Positions 35,554 to 45,091 of a stretch of 64,000 nt of DNA are shown one piece after another; the stretch's first letter is position 1; every line of letters begins with the position of its first letter. Origin of the DNA: Shimia_B sp039815465 (GTDB lineage Bacteria > Pseudomonadota > Alphaproteobacteria > Rhodobacterales > Rhodobacteraceae); assembly GCA_039815465.1 (NCBI GenBank), contig JBCBZG010000009.1:59366-123365 (forward strand), read 5' to 3'. Below the pieces are notes generated by a model. The model saw only the letters and a list, made by a program, of their open reading frames with translations. It searched no databases and had not been told where the DNA came from. Position numbers and translations under genes: made by a program.

Positions 35554-37101
35554 CTAATCGCTGACCCGCAAGCCAAGCGCTTGCGCGTCCACAGCTGTAA
35601 AGCTCGCGCGAATGGCGTCTGCGTCTAGGTTCACGCCCTTAGCCACCGTGCCAGGCGCGCCGGCGGGGCCGTAATAGGTGTCCCCCACCCGGAAATAGAG
35701 GTCGCCCGCGTTCCCTGCCCGTGCGAGCGTCGCGCCATCGATATCGTCCGGCAGGTCTTGGACGCGCTGGGGCTGCAACGTCCCCTCAAAGCGCACCGCA
35801 TCCGCCGCGTCGCGAATGCGAATCCAGCTTTCGCCTACCGCTACGAGCACGACCGTATCATCGGCCACGGCTGCGTCCGCCTCCCCCCCCGCTCCGGGCA
35901 GGACCGCGGGGGAACCTAGGGCATCCAAGAGCTCAAACAGTGCGCTGTCTTCGAGCCGCGTGGCCTGGGGAAACGCAGCGCTTAAATCCGTCGACGCGAG
36001 GAGGAGGTCCGCGATGCCGCCCGTCTCCCCCCCCGCTGGGCCGACAAGCGTCCCGTTGACCCGGAAGTAAAGCGCGCTTGCGTTTTCGGCCCGCAGGATC
36101 GGCGTTTCCTCGGTCACAGGGACCGCATAGCTTTCGCCCGGCTCCAAGACCTGTTCATAAACCACCGACTGGCCAGGGCTTTCGACACGCACCCAAGTCG
36201 GCTCTGTCGCGACTAAAAGCAGTTCAGGCACCGCGCCGTCGAGCACCTGGATCCCGCCGGCCGCATCCGCCACCGACCATTTCGGCAGCGCATCGACTCG
36301 CGGACCCACGGCAAAGAGCCCGCGCATATCGGGTTGGAGGGATGCAATCGGCGCGTCTCGCGCCACCATCACCGGCACATCAAGCGCCGCAGGTCGATAA
36401 AGCCGCTCCAACGCATCGGCGGAGGGCGGCGCCGCGATTGCGACACGTTCGGACCCTGCAATCGGACCGGCGGGGGCCGAAAGCGCGCTGACCTCTTCGA
36501 TATTGCTGAGCCCTGTGACCGCCGCGGCGACCGTTGGCGCTTGCTCCACCGGGGTCAGCGTCACGCGCTGCACCTCTTGCAACAGCGACCACGCGCCGTA
36601 GCCGAGCCCGCCGATCAGCGCCACAAGCACCAAGGATGACCCTACGGCCCGCGGTTCGATCTGAGCAAACACGCTCTGCGACACCGGTTGAAACGCCAGG
36701 TCTGACGACCCAAGCGCGTCTGCGGCAGGCAAGAACGCGCGCTTGTCCTTCGTGCCCCTCGCGACACCAGTGCCCGCCGACATCCCGTCGGTGATCGCAA
36801 ACCCGCTCTCAGCGCAGAACTTATTGAATGCCCATTCGGGGTCGAGCCCAAGATAGCGCGCATAGGAGCGCACAAACCCTGGAACAAAGCTTGGTGTGTC
36901 AAAGGCAGACGGATCAGCGTTTTCGATCGCAGCCACATGCGGGGCGCGGATCTTTAGGTCACGCTGTACATCGAGGAGCGATTTGCCCTTCGTTGCACGC
37001 TCACCGCGCATGATGTCGCCCAGTGTGAGGTCGAAGTCATCAAAGCCCTTTGGACGATCTTCAACCTCTCGTGGATCGGACAGACTCCCGCGTCCAATCA
37101 T
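35554..37101 (-). CDS. RodZ-like HTH membrane protein with duplicated C-terminal domain
   Basis: A 515-residue protein. An N-terminal cytosolic helix-turn-helix of the RodZ type (about residues 22-100, TLGDIMRGERATKGKSLLDV onward), one membrane segment (about 152-174), a proline/alanine-rich linker, and then two DUF4115-like periplasmic beta domains: residues 295-358 (PTWVRVESPG to YFRVNGTLVGPAG) and 416-490 (ESWIRIRDAA to YFRVGDTYYGPAG). RodZ proteins tie MreB to the membrane and help set rod shape. The tandem duplication of the C-terminal domain is unlike E. coli RodZ. It ends two bases from the convergent DsbA-like gene. Confidence 0.82.
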   Translation of the reverse strand: MIGRGSLSDPREVEDRPKGFDDFDLTLGDIMRGERATKGKSLLDVQRDLKIRAPHVAAIENADPSAFDTPSFVPGFVRSYARYLGLDPEWAFNKFCAESGFAITDGMSAGTGVARGTKDKRAFLPAADALGSSDLAFQPVSQSVFAQIEPRAVGSSLVLVALIGGLGYGAWSLLQEVQRVTLTPVEQAPTVAAAVTGLSNIEEVSALSAPAGPIAGSERVAIAAPPSADALERLYRPAALDVPVMVARDAPIASLQPDMRGLFAVGPRVDALPKWSVADAAGGIQVLDGAVPELLLVATEPTWVRVESPGQSVVYEQVLEPGESYAVPVTEETPILRAENASALYFRVNGTLVGPAGGETGGIADLLLASTDLSAAFPQATRLEDSALFELLDALGSPAVLPGAGGEADAAVADDTVVLVAVGESWIRIRDAADAVRFEGTLQPQRVQDLPDDIDGATLARAGNAGDLYFRVGDTYYGPAGAPGTVAKGVNLDADAIRASFTAVDAQALGLRVSD

Positions 37102-37127
37102 TTGCCTGCTGCACCTTCAACTACCCG

Positions 37128-37150
37128 ACTGGTGGCCCCGACTCACCAGT
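37128..37150. promoter_or_regulatory. Inverted repeat between hemA and the rodZ-like gene
   Basis: ACTGGTG (37128-37134) and CACCAGT (37144-37150) with a 9-base spacer, 27 bases upstream of the RodZ-like start and 57 past the hemA stop. Either an operator of the RodZ-like gene or a weak terminator for hemA. Confidence 0.3.
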
Positions 37151-37206
37151 TTCTGTGGCAAAAGTGTTACCACCAAACAATTTCAGTTGCACAGTGTTGC
37201 TTTTTG

Positions 37207-38430
37207 TTACCCGGCCATTTGAGCACGATTTAGCTCACACATGCTCCAGAGCGCGTCCATGGAGCTGATCAGGTGGTCACAGTCTGCGCTACTATGGACC
37301 GGGCTCGGCGTAAAGCGCAGACGTTCGGTCCCGCGCGGAACCGTGGGGAAGTTGATGGGCTGGACGTAAATCCCGTACTCGCTGAGCAGCATGTCAGAGA
37401 TCATTTTGCATTTCACCGGGTCGCCCACATGGACCGGCACGATGTGGCTGCCATGATCAATGAGCGGCAGGCCCAGCCCCTTGAGCCGGAGCTTCAGGCT
37501 AGCAGCGCGGGCCTGGTGATCGGCCCGGCGTTGCGCATCGGTTTTAAGATGTCGGACAGAGGCCGCCGCCCCCGCCGCAATCGTCGGCGCCAGTGACGTC
37601 GTAAAGATGAACCCAGGCGCGTAGGACCGCACAGCGTCCACCATCTTTGCCGAGGCCGCGATGTAGCCGCCCATAACGCCATAGGCCTTTGCCAGGGTGC
37701 CATTGATGATGTCGATCCGATCGGCGAGCCGGTCCCGTTCTGCAACGCCGCCGCCGCGCGGGCCGTACATGCCGACGGAATGCACCTCATCGAGATATGT
37801 CATCGCGCCGAACTCATCGGCTGCGTCGCACATCGCCGCCATCGGAGCGAAGTCGCCGTCCATGGAGTATACGGATTCAAAACAGACAAGCTTAGGCGCG
37901 CTCGGGTCGTCGGCGGCCATAAGCTCCCGCAAATGCGCCACATCGTTGTGGCGGAAAATGCGTTTTGCGCCCCCATTGCGCCGCACCCCTTCGATCATGG
38001 ACGCGTGGTTGAGTGCATCAGAATAGATGATCAGCCCGGGAAAGAGCCGCGGCAGCGTGCTGAGCGTGGCGTCATTGGCAATGTAGGCTGACGTAAAAAG
38101 CAGTGCGGCCTCTTTCTCGTGCAAGTCCGCGAGCTCCGCCTCGAGCGCGTTGTGGTAGATCGTCGTCCCGGAGATATTGCGCGTCCCGCCGGACCCCGCG
38201 CCGGTCGCATCGAGCGCCTCGTGCATGGCTTCCAGCACCACCGGATGTTGCCCCATGCCTAGGTAATCGTTCCCGCACCACACGGTGATTTCTTGCTGGG
38301 TCCCGTCGGGCCGCGTCCATAGCGCCTTTGGAAATTGTCCCCGGTTCCGCTCGATGTCGATAAAGGTGCGATACCGCCCCTCGTCATGAAGTCGGTTCAG
38401 TGCAGCGTCGAGATGGGAGTTGATATCCAC
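37207..38430 (-). CDS. hemA: 5-aminolevulinate synthase
   Basis: A 407-residue PLP enzyme that condenses glycine and succinyl-CoA to 5-aminolevulinate, the C4 route of tetrapyrrole synthesis found in alphaproteobacteria. Landmarks are YRTFIDIERNRGQFPKALW near the start, WCGNDYLGMGQHP, the glycine-rich GSGGTRNISGT, and the PLP lysine in NGTLAKAYGVMGGYI. A GTG start at 38430 gives 407 residues, the length of Rhodobacter HemA, and places a purine-rich site upstream; an ATG at 38469 would add 13 residues of unlikely sequence. Upstream, 38431-38547 is the promoter region, facing the 3' end of a CTERM protein gene. Confidence 0.95.
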   Translation of the reverse strand: MDINSHLDAALNRLHDEGRYRTFIDIERNRGQFPKALWTRPDGTQQEITVWCGNDYLGMGQHPVVLEAMHEALDATGAGSGGTRNISGTTIYHNALEAELADLHEKEAALLFTSAYIANDATLSTLPRLFPGLIIYSDALNHASMIEGVRRNGGAKRIFRHNDVAHLRELMAADDPSAPKLVCFESVYSMDGDFAPMAAMCDAADEFGAMTYLDEVHSVGMYGPRGGGVAERDRLADRIDIINGTLAKAYGVMGGYIAASAKMVDAVRSYAPGFIFTTSLAPTIAAGAAASVRHLKTDAQRRADHQARAASLKLRLKGLGLPLIDHGSHIVPVHVGDPVKCKMISDMLLSEYGIYVQPINFPTVPRGTERLRFTPSPVHSSADCDHLISSMDALWSMCELNRAQMAG

Positions 38431-38547
38431 CGGGTCACCCTTTTTCTGTCCAGCGTGTATATGTCCCAACTTGGAACCATTCCAAGTTCCAAAATGCCGC
38501 GGCTCAGCGCCTTGATCTGGATCAAGAGGATTGAAAAAGCTGGGCCG

Positions 38548-39192
38548 CTAACGACGCCGCAGAACAGCGAGGCCGCCCATGGCACTCAGCAGCAGCCATG
38601 CTGCCGCAGGCACTGGCACAGCTGCCGCCGGAATATCCTTGTAAAGCAGCCAAGCGGGCGACGAAAGCGCGGCAAACGTAGCGCCATCCAGCGGCGCGGG
38701 GCCCAAGAAATCCACGAATATGACGTCTTTGGCAGAATCTGACGCGAACGCCATCAAGCCCGTTGACGCTCCATTCGACCCGGCGACAAAGAACAGCATG
38801 TCTTGCCGCCCAGAGACCGGACGCACGACATCGTCAGCGGCATCAAGCCCAGTCGCGCAAGGCCCAGTCGTCGAAGCCGTGCAGGTATGGCCGCTCGGGC
38901 CATAGAGCGCATCCATGAACAAAAGCGCATCATTTGTGTCGGCGATCGTATACCCACTAAAGGGTCCTGAACCAGATATGATGGTCTGAACGGTGAGCAA
39001 ATCCTGCATCTGCAACCACCCAAATTGCAGCCATTCGCGATTGTTCAAAGAATCGAAAAACGACGTGTTCGACGGATCGGTGTCTGCCGTAAGCGACCCA
39101 ATCGTCGCTGTGGCCGCGTTTGCGACGTCAGCTTGCAACGACAAACCAACGACTGCGCACGCCGCGTAAGTCCAATTCCGTAGGTTTTTCAT
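38548..39192 (-). CDS. VPLPA/PEP-CTERM-like sorting-domain protein
   Basis: A 214-residue exported protein. Signal peptide about 26 residues (SLQADVANA), an unknown middle domain with a cysteine pair (HTCTASTTGPC), and a C-terminal VPVPAAAWLLLSAMGGLAVLRRR: sorting motif, membrane segment and arginine tail of the VPLPA-CTERM type. It is probably anchored or processed by an exosortase encoded elsewhere. The ATG at 39192 has a GGGGG run seven bases upstream; the longer frame to 39423 contains no signal-like start. Divergent from the M20 peptidase gene. Confidence 0.72.
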   Translation of the reverse strand: MKNLRNWTYAACAVVGLSLQADVANAATATIGSLTADTDPSNTSFFDSLNNREWLQFGWLQMQDLLTVQTIISGSGPFSGYTIADTNDALLFMDALYGPSGHTCTASTTGPCATGLDAADDVVRPVSGRQDMLFFVAGSNGASTGLMAFASDSAKDVIFVDFLGPAPLDGATFAALSSPAWLLYKDIPAAAVPVPAAAWLLLSAMGGLAVLRRR

Positions 39193-39331
39193 CGCCAGCC
39201 CCCGTTTGTTCGGTGACGCTAGCCGAATTGCGCTCCAAACCCTAGGCCTCCAGACGCCGCACAGGGTGAAAGCCCTTTCGCCCGGGCGTTTTGCACCTAA
39301 ACTCAGGCCGACGCATTTAGAAGGCAGCCTC

Positions 39332-40705
39332 ATGATCGACCCCGTTCTCGCCCAAATCGACGCAACCCTAGACGCCGCAACCGAGCGGCTGCTGGAGCTT
39401 TTGCGGATCCCGTCCGTGTCCACGGATCCCGCCTATGCCACACATTGCGACGCCGCCGCAGACTGGTTGGTGGACGACTTGAAGAGCCTGGGCTTTGACG
39501 CCTCCAAACGGCCCACGCCAGGGCATCCAATGGTGGTGGCCCATGCGGACGGGCCCGGGCCGCACGTCATGTTTTACGGACACTACGACGTCCAACCTGT
39601 TGATCCTCTTGACCTTTGGGATCGCGACCCATTCGACCCTGCGCTCGAAGAGACGGCCAAAGGCACCGTCATCCGTGGCCGCGGATCGTCAGACGACAAA
39701 GGCCAACTCATGACCTTTGTGGAGGCCTGCCGCGCCTGGAAATCGGTTCACGGTACGCTGCCTTGCAAAATCTCGATCTTCTTCGAGGGGGAGGAGGAAA
39801 GCGGATCGCCCTCCCTCATTCCCTTCATGCGCGAGAATGCACAGGAGCTCACCGCCGACATCGCGCTCATCTGCGACACCGGGCTTTTTGGGGAAGAAAC
39901 CCCAACCATCATCACCCAACTGCGCGGGCTCCTGGGCGAAGAGCTGACAATCAAAGGCCCGTCCAAAGACCTCCACTCCGGCATGTATGGCGGGGCGGCG
40001 ATCAACCCCATCCGGGTGCTCACCCGCATCCTCGCGTCGCTCCACGACGACACGGGCCGCATCACGATCCCAGGCTTCTACGACGGCGTCCCGGAGCTGC
40101 CGAGCCAGGTGAAAGGCCAGTGGGAGGCGCTTGGCTTTGACGCAGCCGCATTCCTCGGCGAGGTCGGCCTGTCCCACCCCGCCGGAGAGCAAGACCGCAC
40201 AGCGCTCGAGATGATCTGGTCCCGCCCCACCTGCGAAATCAACGGCATCTGGGGCGGCTACACAGGCGACGGGTTCAAAACCGTGCTCCCGGCGGAGGCC
40301 CACGCCAAACTCTCCTTCCGCCTCGTGGGCGAGCAAGACCCGAATGCCATCCGCGCCAGCTTCCGCGCCATGGTCGAAGCCGCCATGCCCCCCGATTGCA
40401 CCGTCGACTGGAAAGGCCACGGCACCGGCTCCGCCAGCCACATGTCCATCGACCACCCCGCGTTCGAGGCCGCCCGCGCCGCGCTGTCAGGCGAATGGCC
40501 CCGCCCCGCCGCCTACGTCGGCTGCGGCGGATCAATCCCCATCGCAGGCCACTTCAAAGACATCCTCGGCATGGACGCGATGCTCATCGGCTTCGGAAAA
40601 GACGACGACCAGATCCACAGCCCGAACGAAAAATATGACCTGTCGAGCTTCCACAAAGGCACCAGAAGCTGGGCGCGCGTTCTGGATGAGCTGTCCCAGC
40701 TCTAA
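39332..40705 (+). CDS. M20 family metallopeptidase (dipeptidase)
   Basis: A 457-residue M20/DapE-type dizinc peptidase with an inserted dimerisation domain. Metal-site motifs are FYGHYDVQP (first His and Asp), GRGSSDDKG (bridging Asp), FEGEEESGS (catalytic and metal Glu), CDTGLF (Asp) and a C-terminal His region. The sequence fits cytosolic dipeptidases such as the carnosinase-like CPG2/DUG1 group. The ATG at 39332 matches the conserved N-terminus; the frame is open from 39206. It may release amino acids from imported peptides (compare the oligopeptide transporter in this window), but no link beyond that is visible. Confidence 0.88.
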   Translation: MIDPVLAQIDATLDAATERLLELLRIPSVSTDPAYATHCDAAADWLVDDLKSLGFDASKRPTPGHPMVVAHADGPGPHVMFYGHYDVQPVDPLDLWDRDPFDPALEETAKGTVIRGRGSSDDKGQLMTFVEACRAWKSVHGTLPCKISIFFEGEEESGSPSLIPFMRENAQELTADIALICDTGLFGEETPTIITQLRGLLGEELTIKGPSKDLHSGMYGGAAINPIRVLTRILASLHDDTGRITIPGFYDGVPELPSQVKGQWEALGFDAAAFLGEVGLSHPAGEQDRTALEMIWSRPTCEINGIWGGYTGDGFKTVLPAEAHAKLSFRLVGEQDPNAIRASFRAMVEAAMPPDCTVDWKGHGTGSASHMSIDHPAFEAARAALSGEWPRPAAYVGCGGSIPIAGHFKDILGMDAMLIGFGKDDDQIHSPNEKYDLSSFHKGTRSWARVLDELSQL

Positions 40706-40747
40706 CCCGCCATGGCCGTACCGTGCCAGACGGGCTAGGATGGAGCC

Positions 40748-42385
40748 GTGACGCCAGAGCAGACAAAAGCCTATGAAGAGGCAGAGCGCCGGATTGAGGC
40801 GGCGATTGAGGAAGGTGCGGAGAACCTTCGGCTCGATTTTGACGTTAATCTTGCCGCCTTGCCGCCGCAGATTGCGGACTGCAAGGACCTTCGGCGTTTG
40901 TACCTAAAGTGGTCTAGAATTAGTGATTTGCCGCCACTCAGCCAACTCGAGCGCCTGCGCACTCTGAACCTCATGGCCACACCGGTCGCAAATTTGGATG
41001 CGATCCGCGATATGCTCGAGTTGGAGAGCCTTAATCTCGAAGCCACCTACGTCACAGACCTCACCCCCCTCAACCGTCTGAGCAATTTAAATGTGCTCGT
41101 CCTCATCGGCACACAGGTCACTGACCTGTCGCCTTTGATGAATCACCCCGCGCTGCACAGTCTGTATGTGAACCGTTCCGGCATTGCCGACCTGCGCCCG
41201 ATACTCACTTGGCCAAGTTTTCGTGGATCGGCGGACGGGGATGAACCCTATGGCGAACTCTGGCTAGAAGACAGCGCCGCCACCAAAACCGACCCAACCC
41301 TCGCCAGGATCACGGCAGACAACAAGGGCGAAAACGCACGTGAACGCGCCCGCCGCACCCTCGCCCACCTCGCCACCCTCCCTCTATGGCCAGAGCCGCT
41401 GCCTTGGCAGAAAAAGGCCGCACCTGCACTGCAACCGGAGAAACCCGTCGCCGAACTGACGTCAACCGACCTGCTGGTCGCGCAGGACGATACGGGATGG
41501 CGGTTTTCGCCCACCCACGGCGTGTTGGAGCTTTTTGCCCGCGATCAACCGCTAGAAGACCATCAAGAGCGCCTCGCAAAACTCGCTGCCGACCGCATGG
41601 CGACCCTTTTGGCCAAAATCGGTGATCGCAACGACGCGGGCGGGATCCGCCAAGACGTTGCAGAAGAAGCCACGCGGTTTTCGGATATCTTGGCAGACAA
41701 CGACACCGCTTTGTCGCTGCGCGCGCTCGACCTGTGGGGCAGCCTGATCGCCCTGGGCAACCTGCTGGACGCCAATGACACAGGCCGTGCCGAAGGTCGT
41801 GATCCGCTCGACCTTTTGCCGACAGAGGCGCGCGCCGCATTGCAAACTGCGCTGTCGCTCAGCGCGAGCCTTGTTCGGTCCTTCCCGGAGGCGCGCGCGC
41901 TCGACGACGATCTGTCCAGCTTTACACAAAACACCATCCCAGTTCCTGTCATGCTCGCGTTGCTCGACAAGGCGCTAAGCGCGCAGCTTGTCGATCCAAA
42001 GAGCGCCGCATTGATGCAGCACGTGTCCGATCAGGCAGAGGGCGATGGTGCGCAGAACCGTAAGGCTGAACGTGTCTCTGGCAAAGGGACTAAAAACCTC
42101 TTGTTGGTCAGCGCCTTGTCCGCGTGCTTTGGCAGCGCGGTAGGGACCGCCGGTGGCGCCGTCGTCACGGACATCGCCACAGACATCAGCAACCACTACG
42201 AGTTAGGCGAAAAGGCCATCGCCTTTCTTGCAGCAGCAGAAGACGACATCGAAACCTTCATCAAGGGCCTTACGCCAGATGAACAGGCGCAGCTAAAGGC
42301 CGCGCTGCAAGACGCGCGCGCCGCATCCATGCAGGGACAACGCCAACCATCTCCACCTTCTCCCGAGGGTGACGACAGCCCATAA
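40748..42385 (+). CDS. Leucine-rich-repeat protein of unknown function
   Basis: A 545-residue protein starting with GTG (AGGA upstream). Residues about 28-165 hold four to five leucine-rich repeats of the bacterial 22-residue kind (LERLRTLNLMATPVANLDAI, LELESLNLEATYVTDLTPL, LSNLNVLVLIGTQVTDLSPL). A long helical region follows, and near residues 450-475 a small-residue-rich hydrophobic stretch (LLLVSALSACFGSAVGTAGG) that could insert in a membrane. No signal peptide is seen, so it is cytosolic or inner-membrane associated. LRR proteins are scarce in this group; the position beside tRNA-Asp might reflect gene acquisition. I do not recognise the C-terminal part. Confidence 0.75.
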   Translation: MTPEQTKAYEEAERRIEAAIEEGAENLRLDFDVNLAALPPQIADCKDLRRLYLKWSRISDLPPLSQLERLRTLNLMATPVANLDAIRDMLELESLNLEATYVTDLTPLNRLSNLNVLVLIGTQVTDLSPLMNHPALHSLYVNRSGIADLRPILTWPSFRGSADGDEPYGELWLEDSAATKTDPTLARITADNKGENARERARRTLAHLATLPLWPEPLPWQKKAAPALQPEKPVAELTSTDLLVAQDDTGWRFSPTHGVLELFARDQPLEDHQERLAKLAADRMATLLAKIGDRNDAGGIRQDVAEEATRFSDILADNDTALSLRALDLWGSLIALGNLLDANDTGRAEGRDPLDLLPTEARAALQTALSLSASLVRSFPEARALDDDLSSFTQNTIPVPVMLALLDKALSAQLVDPKSAALMQHVSDQAEGDGAQNRKAERVSGKGTKNLLLVSALSACFGSAVGTAGGAVVTDIATDISNHYELGEKAIAFLAAAEDDIETFIKGLTPDEQAQLKAALQDARAASMQGQRQPSPPSPEGDDSP

Positions 42386-42452
42386 CCCCCCTTTCTTATG
42401 TCCAAAAAGATGGTCGGGCCCCTCGTATACACACGTCTCTAACCCGGGGAAG

Positions 42453-42529
42453 TGGCGCGGTTGACGGGGCTCGAACCCGCGACCCCCGGCGTGACAGGCC
42501 GGTACTCTAACCAACTGAGCTACAACCGC
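42453..42529 (-). tRNA. tRNA-Asp (anticodon GTC)
   Basis: The minus strand folds as a 77-base tRNA: acceptor stem GCGGTTG/CAACCGC, D-arm around GCTCAGTTGGTTAGAGT, anticodon stem-loop CCGGC-CTGTCAC-GCCGG with anticodon GTC, T-arm GCGGGTTCGAGCCCCGT and an encoded CCA end at 42453-42455. The discriminator base is G, as expected for Asp. Confidence 0.96.
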
Positions 42530-42699
42530 GCGTGAGGGGCGGAGTACGGTTTGCGCCCGGGTGCGTCAAGCGGCTTTTGGGGCTTTGACGTGGAAAATGT
42601 GGGATTGGCCCGTCTTTTCTGCCCAGGCGGATTTGCCGGGGGCGCGCGGATCGGCTACCGTGCTGAAAACGGGGCAGAACCGCCCCCCAGAGCAGGCCC

Positions 42700-43710
42700 A
42701 TGACCGCACTCAAGGATTACATCCGGCTCGAAACCACAGGCATCTGGCGACCGCAGGAGGGCGCGCAGCGGCGCGAGGTGGGTGTGTCGTTTGGCGACGC
42801 GACGCTCGTGATCTCTGACACGGCCGGGCGGCCGCTGACGCATTGGTCCCTAGCGGCTGTCACGCGACACAACCCAAAAGAGCGGCCGGCTATTTTTGGC
42901 CCCGGCGACGACGATGGCGAGACGCTAGAGATCGAAGACGACGTAATGGTCGACGCCATCGGTCAGGTCCAACGCGGCATTGCCCGCGCGCGCCCGCGGC
43001 CTGGGCGGCTCCGCTGGGCGATCTTGGGCGTGACGACCGCGACGGTGGCGTGGCTCGGGGTGTTTTGGCTGCCAAAGGCTGTGGTGGATCAGGCGGTCGC
43101 GGTCGTTCCCGATGTGGCCCGGGCGGAGATCGGCGCGGCGCTATTGCGCCAGACCGCGCGGCTCACCGGTCAGCCGTGCCGCGACCCGTTTGGGACAGTG
43201 GCGCTCCGCCGGTTACAGGCAGCGCTTGCGCCGGGTGAAACGCTCCACGTTGTGCGTGACGGGCTCGCCGCCACCGTGGCCCTGCCAGGCGGGCATATCC
43301 TGATCGGGCGCGGCGTCTTTGAGGATCACGACGACCCCTCTGTAGCATACGGCTATATCGTGGCCGAGATGGCGCGGGCGCGACTCCACGATCCTCTGCG
43401 TCGTTTGTTGGAGACCTCCGGCCCGCGGGCGGCGGCGACATTGCTCACCACCGGGCGGCTGCCAGACGACACGCTCACGGCCTATGCGGAAACGGTGCTC
43501 ACGCAGCCCACACCGCCCCTCAACATCGAGGCGCTCGTGCGCGCGTTTGAAGACCGCCAAGTCTCCACCCGGGCCTACGCCTATGCGATTGATGTCACGG
43601 GCGAAGACACGCTGCCACTGATCGAGGCTGACCCGTTTGGGGGCGTGGCGCCTGTCCCGCACCTCAACGACGGCGAGTGGCTGTCGCTTCAGGAAATCTG
43701 CGGCGCCTAG
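42700..43710 (+). CDS. Conserved membrane protein, possibly a degenerate M48-like protease
   Basis: A 336-residue protein: cytosolic N-terminal third, one membrane segment (about residues 105-125, WAILGVTTATVAWLGVFWLP), then an extracytoplasmic domain. The region LPGGHILIGRGVFEDHDDPSVAYGYIVAEMARA resembles the M48 peptidase core (where a zinc HExxH helix follows such a strand), but the helix reads YIVAEMAR with no HExxH, so protease activity is unlikely. Its function is unknown. It overlaps the convergent SPOR protein gene by four bases at the 3' end and follows the tRNA gene. Confidence 0.65.
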   Translation: MTALKDYIRLETTGIWRPQEGAQRREVGVSFGDATLVISDTAGRPLTHWSLAAVTRHNPKERPAIFGPGDDDGETLEIEDDVMVDAIGQVQRGIARARPRPGRLRWAILGVTTATVAWLGVFWLPKAVVDQAVAVVPDVARAEIGAALLRQTARLTGQPCRDPFGTVALRRLQAALAPGETLHVVRDGLAATVALPGGHILIGRGVFEDHDDPSVAYGYIVAEMARARLHDPLRRLLETSGPRAAATLLTTGRLPDDTLTAYAETVLTQPTPPLNIEALVRAFEDRQVSTRAYAYAIDVTGEDTLPLIEADPFGGVAPVPHLNDGEWLSLQEICGA

Positions 43711-45020
43711 CGGGTGTAGGCGTCCCTGAACCCGGCGCTGCGGGCTTGACCCAAGGCGCGGCTCAGGCTGGCTTGATCGCCAAAGGGGCCCAGCAGCACG
43801 ACCTTGAGCGCGCCGCTTTGGCGCAAAGCTGCGGGTAACCCTGCCGACTGGAATGACCGCGCCACGCGCTCTGCCGCGCCGGGGGCGCCAAAAGCACCGA
43901 CCTGGACGTAGCGGCCCGACACCGCGCGGGGGGTCGGGGCCGCGGCAACAGCCGCCGATGTGCGCTGGACGGAGGTCACGGTGAGCTCCGGTGATTTCGA
44001 GCCAACCGTGGGGCTAAGTGCCCGCGACGCGCCGCCAAAGATGCCCGCCCGCCCGATCATGACGCCGGTCCGGCGGTCATAAAGGACCCGCGGCGTGCCG
44101 CTGGAGGCAACCACATCAGGCAGGTTTGCCGCGTTCACCCGGCGCGTTGGATCACCGCGGTTTGGATTGAGCCGCCCATCATCCCACACGGGCTGATAGC
44201 CGTTTGGAACCGGCGGCACGCCCGCTGCGGCACCGCGGACCACCTGGCGTACGACGCGCTGCCCCGTGCCGGGGGCAACAGTCGGGACGCTGGGAGCAAT
44301 CGTGACCATCCGCTGTGGTGTGGCAACGGTCCGCGGCTGCGGCGCAATCACAACAAGCGGCGTGTTGGAGGCCGCTTGCGGCGCTTGTACCGATTGGATC
44401 ACGCGGGTTTGCGGCACCGTCGTTTGAGCCACGCGCACGGTTTGCGTTGCGCTTTGCTGACGAGCCCCGATCTGCGGCGTGATGATCACCTGCGGTGCTG
44501 TTCCGGTCCGCACGGTTTGGGTCGTCTGGGCTGGAACCACGGTCGGCTGCGCGGTCCGTTGGGATGGCAGGATGGCCTGAGCGACCCGTTGCGCCGCTGC
44601 GGCCAAACCACCGCCCGTGGCAGTTGCGGCACCCGTGGTCGCCGTCTCTACACTCGTTCGGGGCGCGGCTTGCGGTTGCTGCTGAGCCTGCGCAGTCGGA
44701 CGCGGCGCGATCTGCACGACGTCAGGCGCCAGCGGCACAGTTCGCGGCTGCGTGACAGCGGCCTGACGCCCCGAAAACGTTGGTGTCTGACCGCAAATGA
44801 TCTGCCTGTTGCGCGTCACACGCGGCACCCACTGCGTGTTCCCGTCGACGCCTGCGCGGATGTAGATACAGCCGTCATTGTCAACGAATGACCGGCCCGC
44901 AAACCCTTCCGGCGGGAAATTAGCCGGCGTCGCCCCCTCTGACAGGGTTTTGGCCAAGGTCCACGAGCCGACACCCGACGCGGCGATCATCGCTGCCGCT
45001 ATCACATATGTCAGACGCAT
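43707..45020 (-). CDS. SPOR domain protein with low-complexity linker
   Basis: A 437-residue exported protein: signal peptide or anchor (about residues 1-23), a conserved N-terminal cysteine-containing domain (DNDGCIYIRAG to RQIICGQ), a long Gln/Thr/Pro/Ala-rich linker, and a C-terminal SPOR domain at about 365-437 (GRYVQVGAFGAPGAAERVARSF). SPOR domains bind denuded glycan strands at the division septum, so a role in cell division or envelope remodelling is likely. The linker runs to about 270 residues. The upp gene lies upstream in the same direction, 71 bases away. Confidence 0.83.
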   Translation of the reverse strand: MRLTYVIAAAMIAASGVGSWTLAKTLSEGATPANFPPEGFAGRSFVDNDGCIYIRAGVDGNTQWVPRVTRNRQIICGQTPTFSGRQAAVTQPRTVPLAPDVVQIAPRPTAQAQQQPQAAPRTSVETATTGAATATGGGLAAAAQRVAQAILPSQRTAQPTVVPAQTTQTVRTGTAPQVIITPQIGARQQSATQTVRVAQTTVPQTRVIQSVQAPQAASNTPLVVIAPQPRTVATPQRMVTIAPSVPTVAPGTGQRVVRQVVRGAAAGVPPVPNGYQPVWDDGRLNPNRGDPTRRVNAANLPDVVASSGTPRVLYDRRTGVMIGRAGIFGGASRALSPTVGSKSPELTVTSVQRTSAAVAAAPTPRAVSGRYVQVGAFGAPGAAERVARSFQSAGLPAALRQSGALKVVLLGPFGDQASLSRALGQARSAGFRDAYTR

Positions 45021-45091
45021 ACCCGGACCTCATACAAGATGTAGGGGGTAGAATGCACGATGTGCGTATTTGAGTAAAGGCTCACGCGCCG

